From assembly GCA_002842985.1 (NCBI GenBank), contig PHEQ01000018.1:1-57376 (forward strand): DNA of 57,376 bases. The letters are read 5' to 3'. Under the pieces are notes generated by a model that worked only from the letters and a program-made list of their open reading frames with translations, did no database searches and was not told where the DNA came from. Below, piece by piece: positions 1 to 9,227 of the stretch. Position numbers and translations under genes: made by a program. The DNA is from Alphaproteobacteria bacterium HGW-Alphaproteobacteria-1. GTDB lineage: Bacteria > Pseudomonadota > Alphaproteobacteria > Rhodobacterales > Rhodobacteraceae. Each line of letters begins with the position of its first letter. Position 1 is the stretch's first letter.

Positions 1-1
1 T

Positions 2-85
2 GACGCGTGGAACTTCTTCGCAAACGATCAGCAACGCGTCCGTTCTATCAGTGACCGAGAATATGCCAAAGCGGTCAACTCATAG
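2..85 (+). CDS. C-terminal end of an unidentified protein (partial)
   Basis: An open frame enters from the left edge and ends at TAG 83-85, giving 27 residues that finish in YAKAVNS. I do not recognise the family. The stretch is visibly poorer in G and C than the genes that follow, as is the AT-rich spacer to the MarR gene, so the upstream gene may be of different origin or simply A/T-rich at its end. Only the tail is present, so even its reality as a gene is tentative. Confidence 0.35.
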   Translation, partial: DAWNFFANDQQRVRSISDREYAKAVNS

Positions 86-203
86 GGCCGTTGGTATCAT
101 CTACCATTAAGCTTCATAATACGAATTAACGACCACAGGAGGCCAGAGATTGCAATTGAGTGAAAGCTTTGCGACCATCGCTTCGATCGCCAAAGGAGGC
201 CGC

Positions 204-680
204 ATGGATCGCACTGACCAGAGCCTGATCGCGCTGCGCCGCATCCTGCGCGCAACCGAGATCTACGGACAAAAGCTCGCCAATGCGGCGGGTGTGACTG
301 CCGTGCAGTTCCGCGTGTTGCAAATCGTGTCAGAGCGCGGCCAGACCACCGCCACCGACATTGCGCGCCGGATGCGCGTCAGCCAGGCGACGGTGACCTC
401 ATTGGTGGACAAGCTGGTGAAACACGGCATGGTCACGCGCGAGAAATCCGCCGCCGACCGCCGACAGACAAATATCGTCATCACGCCGCGCGGGCGCGAC
501 ACGATCCGCCGCGCGCCCGACGCGCTGCAACAGCGCTATGTGCGGAAATTCGAGGCGCTCGCCGATTGGGAGCAGGCGCAGCTTGTCGCGTCGCTCGAAC
601 GCATCGCAGCCATGCTCGATGCCGACGCGCTGGATGCGTCGCCCGTGCTTGACACGGGCGATCTGCGCGACGCGTCCTGA
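204..680 (+). CDS. MarR-family transcriptional regulator
   Basis: A 158-residue winged-helix regulator that would bind DNA as a dimer. The helix-turn-helix lies at about residues 48-72, with a recognition helix around SQATVTSLVDKL, followed by the MarR wing containing DRRQT (85-89). The terminal helices needed for dimerisation are present and the length is normal. I chose ATG 204 because AAAGGAGG stands four bases upstream and the protein then starts like other MarR proteins. A TTG at 150 with ACAGGAGG before it would add 18 residues and cannot be excluded. The spacer at 86-149 is AT-rich (AATACGAATTAA) and could hold the promoter and operator. Its target and ligand are unknown; no obvious target operon is adjacent in the window. 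Confidence 0.9.
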   Translation: MDRTDQSLIALRRILRATEIYGQKLANAAGVTAVQFRVLQIVSERGQTTATDIARRMRVSQATVTSLVDKLVKHGMVTREKSAADRRQTNIVITPRGRDTIRRAPDALQQRYVRKFEALADWEQAQLVASLERIAAMLDADALDASPVLDTGDLRDAS

Positions 681-686
681 TTGGAC

Positions 687-1028
687 TCAGCCGTAGACGG
701 CTTCCTTGCCGAAATGCTTGGTCAGCATGTAATAGACCACCGCGCGATACTTGTTGCGCTCAGACCGGCCATAGGTTTCCAGGACCTGATTGATCGCGTC
801 CGTCAATGCGGGACTGTCGGCAAGACCCAGCTTCTTGATCAGGAAATTGTTCTTGACCGTCTCAAGCTCTGCGGGCTGACCCGCCGCCACGGTCGCCGCA
901 TCGGCGTTGTAGATGGCCGGGCCGCAGCCGATGGTCACCTTGGTGAGCAGGGCCATATCCGGCTCCATCCCGCATTTGTTGCGCAAATCATCCGCGTAGC
1001 GCGCAATCAGATCGTCACGTTTTCCCAT
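687..1028 (-). CDS. DUF2853 family protein
   Basis: A small 113-residue soluble protein starting MGKRDDLIARYADDL and ending in HFGKEAVYG. This matches the DUF2853 family of short helical proteins found in alphaproteobacteria and some other bacteria; its biochemical role is not known to me. The start at 1028 is preceded on the minus strand by AAGGGAG at suitable distance; an upstream in-frame ATG would add 33 residues without family character. The gene is convergent with the MarR gene, with only six bases between the stops. No signal peptide or membrane segment is visible. Family assignment is by recognition; function is open. Confidence 0.85.
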   Translation of the reverse strand: MGKRDDLIARYADDLRNKCGMEPDMALLTKVTIGCGPAIYNADAATVAAGQPAELETVKNNFLIKKLGLADSPALTDAINQVLETYGRSERNKYRAVVYYMLTKHFGKEAVYG

Positions 1029-1239
1029 GAAATCACTCCCTTTGTCCCGGCGCATCGTGGGCGGCCATTCACTGCCGCCCGCACTTACGCACCGCGGAAA
1101 ACATACCCAGACAGGCGCGGGCCGCAAAGGGAAAACGCGCGCTCGCTTCCCCGCGCCTGTCTTGAACTGCGGAAAACAGGTCTTACCTGACGTAGAGAAG
1201 TCTCAACTATTCGTGACTCGACGCCGGAGACCCGACGCC

Positions 1240-1914
1240 ATGAGCCAGACGATAACAGCCGAAATCTCTTTGCCGCAAACCGCCACGCGCCGCCGCTCCG
1301 ACGGCCCGCTTTGCCTTGAACGGCAATCCGCCTGTCATGCGGCGGGGATGCCGCTTGCCTATGATCCTGCACAAACCGGCTGGGTGCCGTTGGGCATAGT
1401 TGACGATTTCCACGCGCGGGCGCTTGTGCCCTCCGCCTCCGCGCGCCTCGGCTTTCGCGCATGGCGAACCGGGGATCTCGACCGGTTTCATGCGTTGCTC
1501 GACGATCCGGAGGTCTGGGCCTTTCTGCCGCAGCCCTATCCGGCCCCGCTCAGCCGCGACAATGCCGCCACCCTTGTCGAGTTGGCCAATGCCAGCCCAC
1601 ATCACATGGTCCACGCCGTCACGCACCGGGGCGCGCCCATCGGGCAGGCGCGGCTTGAATTCGCGGGGCGAGGCCGCGCCGAGATCAGCTATTGGCTGGG
1701 CCGCGCCCATTGGGGGCAGGGGTTTGGACGTGATCTTGTGCGCGGCTACACGGCGCTGGCCGCGAACGAGGCGGGCGATATCCACACGCTCTTCGCCCGG
1801 ATCCACCGCAAGAACACCGCCTCGCGCCGTGTCGTGCAAAGCGCGGGCTACAAATACGACGGGCCGGACCCTCAGGATCCGGCCCTCGATCTGTTCTCGC
1901 GGCGGCTTCAGTAG
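1240..1914 (+). CDS. GNAT-family N-acetyltransferase
   Basis: A 224-residue protein of the RimJ/RimL-like branch of GNAT acetyltransferases, which transfer acetyl from acetyl-CoA to an amine. The domain occupies roughly residues 70-220. It includes [20 protein letters not shown] at its start, the acetyl-CoA loop region [15 protein letters not shown] (Q/RxxGxG-like), and the typical closing segment [17 protein letters not shown]. The first 60 or so residues are not typical of the family. The start ATG 1240 follows GGAGA in the preceding bases; longer in-frame starts upstream run into the DUF2853 promoter region. The stop overlaps the convergent ahcY stop by seven bases. The substrate cannot be told from sequence. 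Confidence 0.8.
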   Translation: MSQTITAEISLPQTATRRRSDGPLCLERQSACHAAGMPLAYDPAQTGWVPLGIVDDFHARALVPSASARLGFRAWRTGDLDRFHALLDDPEVWAFLPQPYPAPLSRDNAATLVELANASPHHMVHAVTHRGAPIGQARLEFAGRGRAEISYWLGRAHWGQGFGRDLVRGYTALAANEAGDIHTLFARIHRKNTASRRVVQSAGYKYDGPDPQDPALDLFSRRLQ

Positions 1915-3296
1915 CGGTAGTGTTCGGGCTTGAACGGCCCTTCCGGCGTGACCCCGATATAGGCCGCCTGCTCCGGGCTGAGCGGCGTCAGCTTGACGCC
2001 GATCCGGTCGAGATGAAGCCTCGCGACCTTTTCATCGAGATGCTTGGGCAACACGTAAACTTCGTTGCCGTATTGATCGCCCTTGGTCCAAAGCTCGATC
2101 TGCGCCAGCACCTGATTGGTGAAGGACGCCGACATCACGAAAGAGGGGTGCCCGGTGGCGTTGCCGAGGTTCAGAAGACGCCCCTCGCTGAGCAGGATGA
2201 TGCGATTGCCCGAAGGCATCTCGATCATGTCCACCTGTTCCTTGATGTTGGTCCATTTGTGGTTCTTGAGCGCGGCCACCTGAATTTCATTGTCGAAATG
2301 GCCGATATTGCCGACAATCGCCATGTCCTTCATCGCGCGCATGTGCTCGATGCGGATCACGTCCTTGTTGCCGGTCGTCGTGATGAAGATATCGGCCGAT
2401 GCGACGACATCCTCCAGCAGGACCACCTCGAACCCGTCCATCGCCGCCTGGAGCGCGCAGATGGGATCAACCTCTGTAACCTTCACGCGCGCGCCAGCCC
2501 CGCGCAACGACGCGGCAGACCCTTTGCCGACATCGCCATAGCCCATGACAACGGCGACCTTGCCCGCCATCATCGTGTCGGTGGCGCGGCGGATACCGTC
2601 CACAAGCGATTCCTTGCAACCATATTTGTTGTCGAATTTCGACTTGGTCACTGAATCATTGACGTTGATCGCCGGGAAGGGCAGTTGCCCCTGCTTGTGC
2701 AGCTCATAAAGCCGGTGAACGCCGGTCGTGGTTTCTTCGGAGACGCCCTTGATCTGGTCACGCACGCGTGTGAACCAGCCGGGGCTTGCCGCCATGCGCT
2801 TGGCGATCTGTGCCTTGATCACCTCTTCTTCCTCGGATTGCGGCAGCGGGATGATGTCTTCTCCCGCCTCGGCGCGCGCGCCGAGCAGGACATAGAGTGT
2901 GGCATCGCCGCCATCGTCGAGGATCATGTTCGGCCCGCCCGGGAACTGGAAAGAGCGGTCGAGATAGTCCCAATGCTCTTCAAGGCTCTGGCCCTTGATG
3001 GCGAAGACCGGCGTGCCGCCCTCGGCGATCGCTGCCGCCGCGTGATCCTGCGTCGAGAAGATGTTGCAGCTTGCCCAACGGACGTCCGCACCAAGCGCCA
3101 CCAGCGTCTCGATCAGCACCGCCGTCTGAATGGTCATGTGCAGGCTGCCGACGATCCGCGCGCCCTTGAGCGGCTTGGCCGCGCCATACTCGCTGCGCAG
3201 CGCCATCAGGCCCGGCATTTCGGTTTCGGCGATATCCAGTTCCTTGCGGCCATAGCTGGCGAGCGCGATATCCTTGACGATGTAGTCCTGTGCCAT
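1908..3296 (-). CDS. ahcY: Adenosylhomocysteinase
   Basis: S-adenosyl-L-homocysteine hydrolase, 462 residues, the usual length for Rhodobacteraceae. It splits SAH into homocysteine and adenosine in the cytoplasm and so closes the methylation cycle. The NAD-binding motif GYGDVGKG is at 252-259. The substrate region contains [13 protein letters not shown], and the C-terminus PFKPEHYRY is the conserved tail that completes the neighbouring subunit's cofactor site. The segment around 145-190 is the roughly 40-residue insertion found in many bacterial and plant enzymes. The start at 3296 ([16 protein letters not shown]) is the family start, with AAGGAA upstream. The leader folds strongly around this ribosome-binding site (separate entry). 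The 3' end overlaps the convergent GNAT gene by seven bases. Confidence 0.98.
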   Translation of the reverse strand: MAQDYIVKDIALASYGRKELDIAETEMPGLMALRSEYGAAKPLKGARIVGSLHMTIQTAVLIETLVALGADVRWASCNIFSTQDHAAAAIAEGGTPVFAIKGQSLEEHWDYLDRSFQFPGGPNMILDDGGDATLYVLLGARAEAGEDIIPLPQSEEEEVIKAQIAKRMAASPGWFTRVRDQIKGVSEETTTGVHRLYELHKQGQLPFPAINVNDSVTKSKFDNKYGCKESLVDGIRRATDTMMAGKVAVVMGYGDVGKGSAASLRGAGARVKVTEVDPICALQAAMDGFEVVLLEDVVASADIFITTTGNKDVIRIEHMRAMKDMAIVGNIGHFDNEIQVAALKNHKWTNIKEQVDMIEMPSGNRIILLSEGRLLNLGNATGHPSFVMSASFTNQVLAQIELWTKGDQYGNEVYVLPKHLDEKVARLHLDRIGVKLTPLSPEQAAYIGVTPEGPFKPEHYRY

Positions 3297-3351
3297 CGGG
3301 GGTGGTTCCTTGCCTTGCAGATTTGCAAGGCAGATAGCACCCACCCCCCCC
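3297..3351 (-). promoter_or_regulatory. Structured leader around the ahcY ribosome-binding site
   Basis: On the minus strand GGGGGTGG (3348-3341) can pair perfectly with CCACCCCC (3305-3298), which ends one base before the ahcY ATG. Inside this, GCCTTGCA (3331-3324) pairs with TGCAAGGC (3319-3312) around a four-base loop. The only Shine-Dalgarno-like sequence, AAGGAA (3311-3306), sits between the two stems. The fold could therefore hide or display the initiation site. I do not see the consensus of the known SAH or SAM/SAH riboswitches. It may be a metabolite switch, a protein site or simply a stable translation-control hairpin; pairing is seen, regulation is inferred. Confidence 0.55.
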
Positions 3352-3366
3352 ATAGGCAATGTGCCT

Positions 3367-3681
3367 TTACCCGGCCACACCTTCAGGCGTTTCGGCGGGC
3401 GCACTGTTCCAGTGCTGGCCGGTGGCGACGACGCAAGCGACCCCGTCGGGGCGCGTCACGAAGACGGTGAAACTGCCGGTCTGGTCCGAGGCCCAGACCT
3501 CGAGCAATTGCTGCGGGGATTGCAATCCGCCCCCGGCGAGCTGTTCCTTGTAGCGTCCTTCAAGCCGCTCGATGAGGGCGGCGCGCGGCAGGCAGGCCAC
3601 AGTCTGCGCCTGTGCCACGGTGGGCGGTGCAAGCGCGGCGGCGCCAAAGATGATCGCGGTGGAGCAAAGACGTTTGAACAT
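3367..3681 (-). CDS. Small secreted or periplasmic protein, unknown function
   Basis: A 104-residue protein with a clear Sec signal: MFKRLC, a hydrophobic stretch, then a likely cleavage after AQA near residue 26. The mature part of about 78 residues contains [19 protein letters not shown] and [16 protein letters not shown]. It resembles small hypothetical proteins that are common in the Roseobacter group; I cannot assign a function. The start at 3681 has AAAGGAGAA six bases upstream. It lies upstream of ahcY on the same strand, with 70 bases between them that contain the ahcY leader, so co-transcription is possible. Confidence 0.75.
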   Translation of the reverse strand: MFKRLCSTAIIFGAAALAPPTVAQAQTVACLPRAALIERLEGRYKEQLAGGGLQSPQQLLEVWASDQTGSFTVFVTRPDGVACVVATGQHWNSAPAETPEGVAG

Positions 3682-3837
3682 GGGGTTCTCCTTTCATGCT
3701 GGCGCGGGATGCGCCGGTTTCATGTCAGGAATCTGGGAAACCCCGCGCCGGTTCGCACTAAAACTCGACGCACAAGCGCGTGTGGCGTGCGTGCGCGCCT
3801 CTGGCTTCGGCGCGCGCTCCGGGATAGGTTCAGGCCG

Positions 3838-4737
3838 ATGATCCGGCTCACCTTCTCTTCGCGCTCTGCGCGGCTTCAGTATCACCTTTTGATGGCGCTC
3901 TTCCGGCTTGCCGTGACGCGCGCCCTCTATGGCCGCTTTGCGCGGGGCCTTGCCCGGTTATTCCCGAAGGGCAACGCCGTGTTTCTCCACGAGGGCAACG
4001 CCCCCGCGTTCCGCATCGCGCTTGGTGACGGCTACTGGACCCGCTTTGCCCTATACCGCGCGCCCTACGAGCCAGAGGTCGCCACCATCCTGCGCGCCGC
4101 AGCCGGGGCCACGCCTCTCTTTTGCGATCTGGGGGCGAACAAGGGCTGGTGGACCACCCGCGCCGCGCCGCTTTTTGCACGCGTGATCGCGGTCGAGGCG
4201 TCGGCGGCCACCTTCGCAGATTTGCGGGCCAATGCCGGGCACCTGCCCAATGTCACCCTGCACCGCGCCGCCATCCATGCGCGCTCGGGCCAGACGCTCA
4301 GCTTCGTCAATACCCGTCTGAGCCACGCCTCGGCGCGGCTGCTGGGCGATACGCCGGTGGGGGTCGGGGACCACATCGAGACCGTGCCCACGCTGGCCAT
4401 TGACGATCTGGTGCCCGAGGGCGTGGCTGCGGTGATCAAGCTCGATGTGGAGGGGGCGGAGATTGCCGCCATCGACGGGGCTGCGCGCGCGCTGGCACAA
4501 GGTGCGGTGCTGATCTACGAGGACCACGGTAACGATCCGGCCTGCACTGTCAGCGCGCGCTTTCTTCAAGACCCTGATATGCGGCTATTTTCCATAGATA
4601 CGGGCTTGGTTCCCATGCCCGATCTCGCTGCCATCGCGGCGCGCAAGACCGATCCCTACACGGGCTACAACTTTCTTGCCGCGCAGGCCGGATCGCCGCT
4701 TTTGGCGGCGCTCAGGCGGCGTTTTTACGAAAAGTGA
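3838..4737 (+). CDS. FkbM-family methyltransferase
   Basis: A 299-residue SAM-dependent methyltransferase of the FkbM type (Methyltransf_21). The SAM-binding motif I is seen as LFCDLGANKGWWTTRAAPLF, followed by VIAVEAS, with the family hallmark IKLDVEGAE further on. FkbM enzymes usually O-methylate sugars or polyketides, often in surface polysaccharides. No glycan genes are adjacent here, so the acceptor is unknown. The ATG at 3838 was chosen because the residues before it have no family character; a longer frame runs back into the neighbouring genes. No signal peptide is present. It is transcribed away from the secreted-protein gene and converges on the tiny membrane protein at 4778. Confidence 0.85.
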   Translation: MIRLTFSSRSARLQYHLLMALFRLAVTRALYGRFARGLARLFPKGNAVFLHEGNAPAFRIALGDGYWTRFALYRAPYEPEVATILRAAAGATPLFCDLGANKGWWTTRAAPLFARVIAVEASAATFADLRANAGHLPNVTLHRAAIHARSGQTLSFVNTRLSHASARLLGDTPVGVGDHIETVPTLAIDDLVPEGVAAVIKLDVEGAEIAAIDGAARALAQGAVLIYEDHGNDPACTVSARFLQDPDMRLFSIDTGLVPMPDLAAIAARKTDPYTGYNFLAAQAGSPLLAALRRRFYEK

Positions 4738-4777
4738 TCCGTGCGGCAGGGTCCGGCAGGGCCGAAACGCGGAGCTG

Positions 4778-4897
4778 TCAGAGGATCGCCATGGCCGACA
4801 GCACAAAGGTGCCGATGATCGCAGCATAGACGATCACCACCGCCTGCCAGGAGGCCGAGTGCATACGCAGTTCGCGGTTCAACTCGTCGCGGGTCAT
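4778..4897 (-). CDS. 39-residue single-span membrane protein
   Basis: A very small gene encoding MTRDELNRELRMHSASWQ followed by one hydrophobic helix (about residues 18-38) that runs to the C-terminus. The start at 4897 is strongly supported by GGAGG six bases upstream, which is unusually good for such a small frame. A longer frame to 4984 exists but lacks a comparable ribosome-binding site. The charged N-terminus suggests an N-in orientation. I do not recognise the family. Small single-span proteins like this often act as accessory subunits of membrane complexes, but nothing in the neighbourhood names a partner. Confidence 0.6.
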   Translation of the reverse strand: MTRDELNRELRMHSASWQAVVIVYAAIIGTFVLSAMAIL

Positions 4898-5099
4898 ATC
4901 TGGCCTCCGTATCCTGAGGGTTGTCATCACGCGACCGATGCTTCGATCACACCCGCCACATAATGGAAATTTCTGTCCGCACAATGGTCGAAAACAGTTT
5001 TATTCATGCGTTTTCGGCAAGGTGTTGCAGCGCAGCATGCATAGCGGACGAAAGCGGAATTCCGGCGTCCGAAACCGACATCGCGCGCCCGCCCTGACA

Positions 5100-5124
5100 G
5101 GCCCCGTCAGGCGATGACGGGGCC
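5100..5124 (-). terminator. Hairpin after carB
   Basis: GGCCCCGTCA and TGACGGGGCC form a perfect 10-bp stem with a five-base loop directly beyond the carB stop. There is no T-run on either side, so it may act as a transcript-stabilising hairpin or a weak or Rho-assisted terminator. Confidence 0.5.
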
Positions 5125-5130
5125 CGGCGA

Positions 5131-8100
5131 TCAGGCCGGTATGCCCTGCAACGGCATCACCTCGAGCACGCCTTCGCGCCGCGCCCGGATCGCCTGTGCC
5201 GCCGCGTGAGAGCCTGCAAGCGTGGTGAAATAGGGAATGCGGTCATAGAGCGCGACCGACCGTATCTCACGGCTGTCCTCGACCGCCTGCGCACCCTCGG
5301 TGGTGTTCATCACCAACGCGATCTCGCCATCCTTGAGCATGTCCACGATGTTGGGGCGGCCCTCATAGACCTTGTTGACCACATCGCACGCGATCCCCGC
5401 TTCCTTGAGGAAGGCGCCCGTGCCGCGCGTGGCGACAAGCGCGAAGCCTAGACTGGTGAGGATTTCCGCCGTGTCGATCAATTGCGCCGTCTTGTCGCTG
5501 TCACGAACCGAGACAAAGACCGTTCCACCACCGGGCAGGGTCACGCCCGCGCCCATCTGCGCCTTGAGAAAGGCGCGCGGGAAGGACACGTCCCAGCCCA
5601 TCACCTCACCGGTCGAGCGCATTTCGGGGCCAAGGATCGTATCGACACCGGGGAAGCGGGCAAAGGGCAGCACGGCCTCCTTGACCGAGAACCACGGCAT
5701 GTCAGGATCCGCAAGCGTCATCTGGTCGGCCATCGGCAGGGTGCCGGGCCGCGTGCCCTTCGGGTAGGGGCCGCGATGCGGGAAGGCGTCGAGGCTCTCG
5801 CCCGCCATGAGCCGCGCGGCGATCGAGGCAATGGCGCTGTCGGTGGCCTTGGCGACAAAGGGCACGGTGCGGCTGGCGCGCGGGTTAACCTCGATCAGAT
5901 AGATATCCTCACCCTTGACCGCGAATTGGACGTTCATGAGACCCACGACACCCAGTGCGCGCGCCAGCGCCTCGGTCTGGCGGGTGATGTCCTCGATGAT
6001 CTCGCGCGAAAGCGAATAGGGCGGCAGCGAACAGGCGCTATCGCCCGAATGAACGCCCGCCTCCTCGATATGCTGCATGATGCCCGCGACATGCACGGCC
6101 TTGCCGTCGCAGAGCGCATCCACATCGCATTCGATGGCCCCAGAGAGGTAGCTGTCAAGCAGGACCGGGCTCTTGCCCGACACGACCACCGCCTCGGCGA
6201 TGTAGCGTTCCAGATGGGCCATGTCGCGCACGATCTCCATCGCGCGACCGCCCAAGACATAAGACGGACGGATCACCAGCGGAAAGCCGATATCCTCGGC
6301 GATGGCCAGCGCCTGCGCGTCGGTCGATGCGATGCCGTTGCGGGGCTGTTTCAGCCCCAGCCGGGTAACGAGCGCCTGAAACCGCTCGCGGTCCTCGGCC
6401 AGATCAATCGCGTCGGGTGTGGTGCCGAGGATCGGGATGCCCTCGGCCTCGAGCGCGCGGGCGAGTTTCAGGGGCGTCTGCCCGCCGAATTGCACGATCA
6501 CGCCGTGCAGCGTGCCGTTCTCCTGCTCGACGCGCAGGATTTCCATGACATGCTCGAAGGTCAGCGGCTCGAAGTAAAGCCGGTCGGACGTGTCGTAATC
6601 GGTGCTGACCGTTTCGGGGTTGCAGTTGATCATGATGGTCTCATAGCCCACATCGCTAAGCGCGAAGCAGGCGTGACAACAGCAGTAATCGAACTCGATC
6701 CCCTGTCCGATCCGGTTGGGGCCGCCGCCAAGGATGACCACCTTCTTGCGGTCCGAGGGGCGCGCCTCGCATTCCACCTCGCCCATCATCGGGGCCTCGT
6801 AGGTCGAATACATGTAGGGGGTCTGTGCCTCGAATTCGGCGGCACAGGTGTCGATGCGCTTGAACACGGCATTGACCCCGAGGTTCCGGCGCGCGCGGCG
6901 CACCTGATCCTCGTCGCGCCCCGTCAGCGTGGCAAGGCGGGCATCGGTAAAGCCCATCATCTTGAGGCGGCGCAAGCCGTCTTCGGTCATCGGCAGGCCA
7001 TCGCGACGGATCTGCTCCTCGGTTTCGACGATCTCGCGGATACGGGCAAGGAACCACGGATCAAACGCCGTCGCGGCGTTTATTTCATCGTCGTTGAGGC
7101 CATGACGCATCGCCTGCGCGATGGTGCGCATCCGGTCGGGGGTCGCGACCGAGAGCGCGCGGGTGATCGCGGCCTTGTCCGGCGCGCCGTCGATGGCGAT
7201 CTCGTCAAAGCCCGAAAGGCCGGTCTCCATCGAGGCAAGCGCCTTTTGCAGGCTCTCGTGGATCGTGCGGCCAATCGCCATCGCCTCGCCCACCGATTTC
7301 ATCGCGGTGGTGAGATGCGGCTTGGCACCGGGGAATTTCTCAAACGCAAAGCGCGGAATCTTGGTCACGACATAGTCGATGGTCGGCTCGAAACTCGCGG
7401 GCGTCACCTTGGTGATGTCGTTGTCCAACTCGTCGAGCGTATAGCCCACGGCCAGCTTGGCCGCGATCTTGGCAATCGGAAAGCCCGTGGCCTTGGACGC
7501 CAGCGCCGAAGAGCGCGACACGCGCGGGTTCATCTCGATCACCACCATTCGCCCATCGGCCGGGTTCACCGCCCATTGCACGTTGGAGCCACCCGTCTCG
7601 ACGCCGATCTCGCGCAAGACGGCAATCGAGCCGTTGCGCATGATCTGATATTCCTTGTCGGTCAGCGTGAGGGCAGGAGCCACGGTGATCGAATCGCCCG
7701 TATGCACGCCCATCGGATCCACGTTTTCGATGGAACAGACGATGATCGCGTTATCCGCGCGGTCGCGGACCACCTCCATCTCGAATTCCTTCCAGCCGAG
7801 CAGGCTCTCGTCGATGAGGATCTGGCTGACGGGCGAGGCGTCGAGGCCGGATTTGCAGAAATGGATGTAATCGTCGCGGTTATAGGCGATGCCGCCCCCC
7901 GTCCCGCCAAGGGTATAGGCCGGGCGGATGATCGCGGGCAGGCCCACGTAATCAATCGCCGCCATGCATTCTTCCATGGTGTTGGCGATGGTGGCCTTGG
8001 GATTCTCGATCCCCAGCCGGTCCATTGCCTCGCGGAAAAGCTTGCGATCCTCGGCCATCTCGATGGCTTGCCGGTTGGCACCGATCAGTTCCACGCCGAA

Positions 8101-8430
8101 TTTCTCCAGCACGCCCATATCGGCCACCGCCAGCGCAGTGTTGAGGCCGGTTTGCCCGCCCATGGTGGGCAGCAATGCGTCCGGGCGTTCCTTCTCGATG
8201 ATCCTTGCCACCACTTCGGGGGTGATCGGCTCGATATAGGTGGCATCCGCCAACCCCGGATCGGTCATGATCGTGGCGGGGTTCGAGTTTACAAGGATGA
8301 CTCGGTAGCCTTCTTCGCGCAGCGCCTTGCAGGCCTGTGCGCCGGAATAGTCAAACTCGCAGGCCTGTCCGATGATGATGGGCCCCGCGCCGATGATCAT
8401 GATGGATTTGATATCGGTTCTCTTCGGCAT
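5131..8430 (-). CDS. carB: Carbamoyl-phosphate synthase large subunit
   Basis: A 1099-residue large subunit that makes carbamoyl phosphate from bicarbonate, ATP and ammonia delivered by CarA, for pyrimidine and arginine synthesis. Two homologous halves are visible. The first begins [20 protein letters not shown] and contains [17 protein letters not shown]. The second begins [19 protein letters not shown] and contains [18 protein letters not shown]. Each is a pre-ATP-grasp plus ATP-grasp unit. The C-terminal allosteric (MGS-like) domain ends near [15 protein letters not shown]. The length is normal. The start MPKRTDIKS at 8430 has AGGGGA six bases upstream; a longer frame would add 33 atypical residues. 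carA is not in the window. The long plus-strand frame opposite is a shadow. Confidence 0.98.
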   Translation of the reverse strand: MPKRTDIKSIMIIGAGPIIIGQACEFDYSGAQACKALREEGYRVILVNSNPATIMTDPGLADATYIEPITPEVVARIIEKERPDALLPTMGGQTGLNTALAVADMGVLEKFGVELIGANRQAIEMAEDRKLFREAMDRLGIENPKATIANTMEECMAAIDYVGLPAIIRPAYTLGGTGGGIAYNRDDYIHFCKSGLDASPVSQILIDESLLGWKEFEMEVVRDRADNAIIVCSIENVDPMGVHTGDSITVAPALTLTDKEYQIMRNGSIAVLREIGVETGGSNVQWAVNPADGRMVVIEMNPRVSRSSALASKATGFPIAKIAAKLAVGYTLDELDNDITKVTPASFEPTIDYVVTKIPRFAFEKFPGAKPHLTTAMKSVGEAMAIGRTIHESLQKALASMETGLSGFDEIAIDGAPDKAAITRALSVATPDRMRTIAQAMRHGLNDDEINAATAFDPWFLARIREIVETEEQIRRDGLPMTEDGLRRLKMMGFTDARLATLTGRDEDQVRRARRNLGVNAVFKRIDTCAAEFEAQTPYMYSTYEAPMMGEVECEARPSDRKKVVILGGGPNRIGQGIEFDYCCCHACFALSDVGYETIMINCNPETVSTDYDTSDRLYFEPLTFEHVMEILRVEQENGTLHGVIVQFGGQTPLKLARALEAEGIPILGTTPDAIDLAEDRERFQALVTRLGLKQPRNGIASTDAQALAIAEDIGFPLVIRPSYVLGGRAMEIVRDMAHLERYIAEAVVVSGKSPVLLDSYLSGAIECDVDALCDGKAVHVAGIMQHIEEAGVHSGDSACSLPPYSLSREIIEDITRQTEALARALGVVGLMNVQFAVKGEDIYLIEVNPRASRTVPFVAKATDSAIASIAARLMAGESLDAFPHRGPYPKGTRPGTLPMADQMTLADPDMPWFSVKEAVLPFARFPGVDTILGPEMRSTGEVMGWDVSFPRAFLKAQMGAGVTLPGGGTVFVSVRDSDKTAQLIDTAEILTSLGFALVATRGTGAFLKEAGIACDVVNKVYEGRPNIVDMLKDGEIALVMNTTEGAQAVEDSREIRSVALYDRIPYFTTLAGSHAAAQAIRARREGVLEVMPLQGIPA

Positions 8431-8542
8431 GTCGGTCCCCTGACGGCTGGCAGCTGGCGCAGGCCGGACGGGCCGCGCGCCCAAATTCTCGGGGGTTATA
8501 GCTATCGCCCGCCGGGGCGCAAGGGGCATTGCCGACCGGCCT

Positions 8543-9067
8543 TCAGGACGTGCCCGGACCCTCCGGCGCGGTATCGAGAATCACCCGGTCGAGCGCACCC
8601 ATCCCCGCGCCATCGCGCTGCGGATAAAGGATCAGCCGGTCGATCACTTGTCCGGCCAGTGCCCCGGCCTCGAAGGTCATGTAACTTGGCTGGCGCGCGG
8701 TGAACTGCTCACGCGCCACCAGATGCGGGCCCAGATAGCCCTCGGCCCGGATCACCGGCGTGCCCGCTTCGGCCTGCCAGTCAAGCGAGACGAAGGTGAA
8801 GGGCGCGTCGCGCAGGATCGCCAGCGCGCCCGGCGCGCCCATCCCGCCCTCTATTTCATGTGGTCCGTCGGTGCCGTCGCCCGATTTGCCGGGGCCCGAG
8901 ATCACGAGGTTGCGCGTCACGAGGCGAAATCCGTCCTCGACCATATCTGTCGGGGCCGCACCCGCGCCATATCCCTCAAACCCGAGCGAGACCGATCCGG
9001 CCCCGGCGGCGCCTGTCCAGAGCATCAGCGCCGCTGCACCGGCGTGCCGTCTGATCCTCGCCGTCAT
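8543..9067 (-). CDS. Secreted protein of unknown function
   Basis: A 174-residue protein with a typical signal sequence ([20 protein letters not shown]) and likely cleavage after GAG near residue 23. The mature part begins [17 protein letters not shown] and continues with short beta-rich segments such as [21 protein letters not shown]. This is reminiscent of small beta-sandwich exported proteins that bind ligands or sit in the cell envelope. I cannot name a family and there are no catalytic motifs I recognise. The start at 9067 is preceded by GGAGCGAGG; another Met 20 codons upstream would bury the signal peptide. It lies upstream of carB on the same strand with a 112-base gap. Confidence 0.65.
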   Translation of the reverse strand: MTARIRRHAGAAALMLWTGAAGAGSVSLGFEGYGAGAAPTDMVEDGFRLVTRNLVISGPGKSGDGTDGPHEIEGGMGAPGALAILRDAPFTFVSLDWQAEAGTPVIRAEGYLGPHLVAREQFTARQPSYMTFEAGALAGQVIDRLILYPQRDGAGMGALDRVILDTAPEGPGTS

Positions 9068-9227
9068 GTCCTCGCTCCGTTCTGGCCCGTCGCGCACGAG
9101 CGTCGCGCGCGCCATGCGCCCTGTCAACGCTCTCGCCCTGCGCTTAACCGTGGCAAAGCGACGTTTTTGTGGGTGGCGCGTGCGGGCAGCAAGGCTAAAT
9201 AGCCCTCACCACGCTTGCGGAGTCATC

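Noticed and set aside
3297..3351. Known SAH riboswitch or SAM/SAH riboswitch upstream of ahcY
   Set aside because: The conserved loop sequences of these classes are not present; only the stems are clear, so I report a structured leader without a class.
5482..8703. Plus-strand open frame of 1073 codons
   Set aside because: It lies opposite carB, has no recognisable domain, and is the usual antisense shadow of a high-GC gene with biased third positions.
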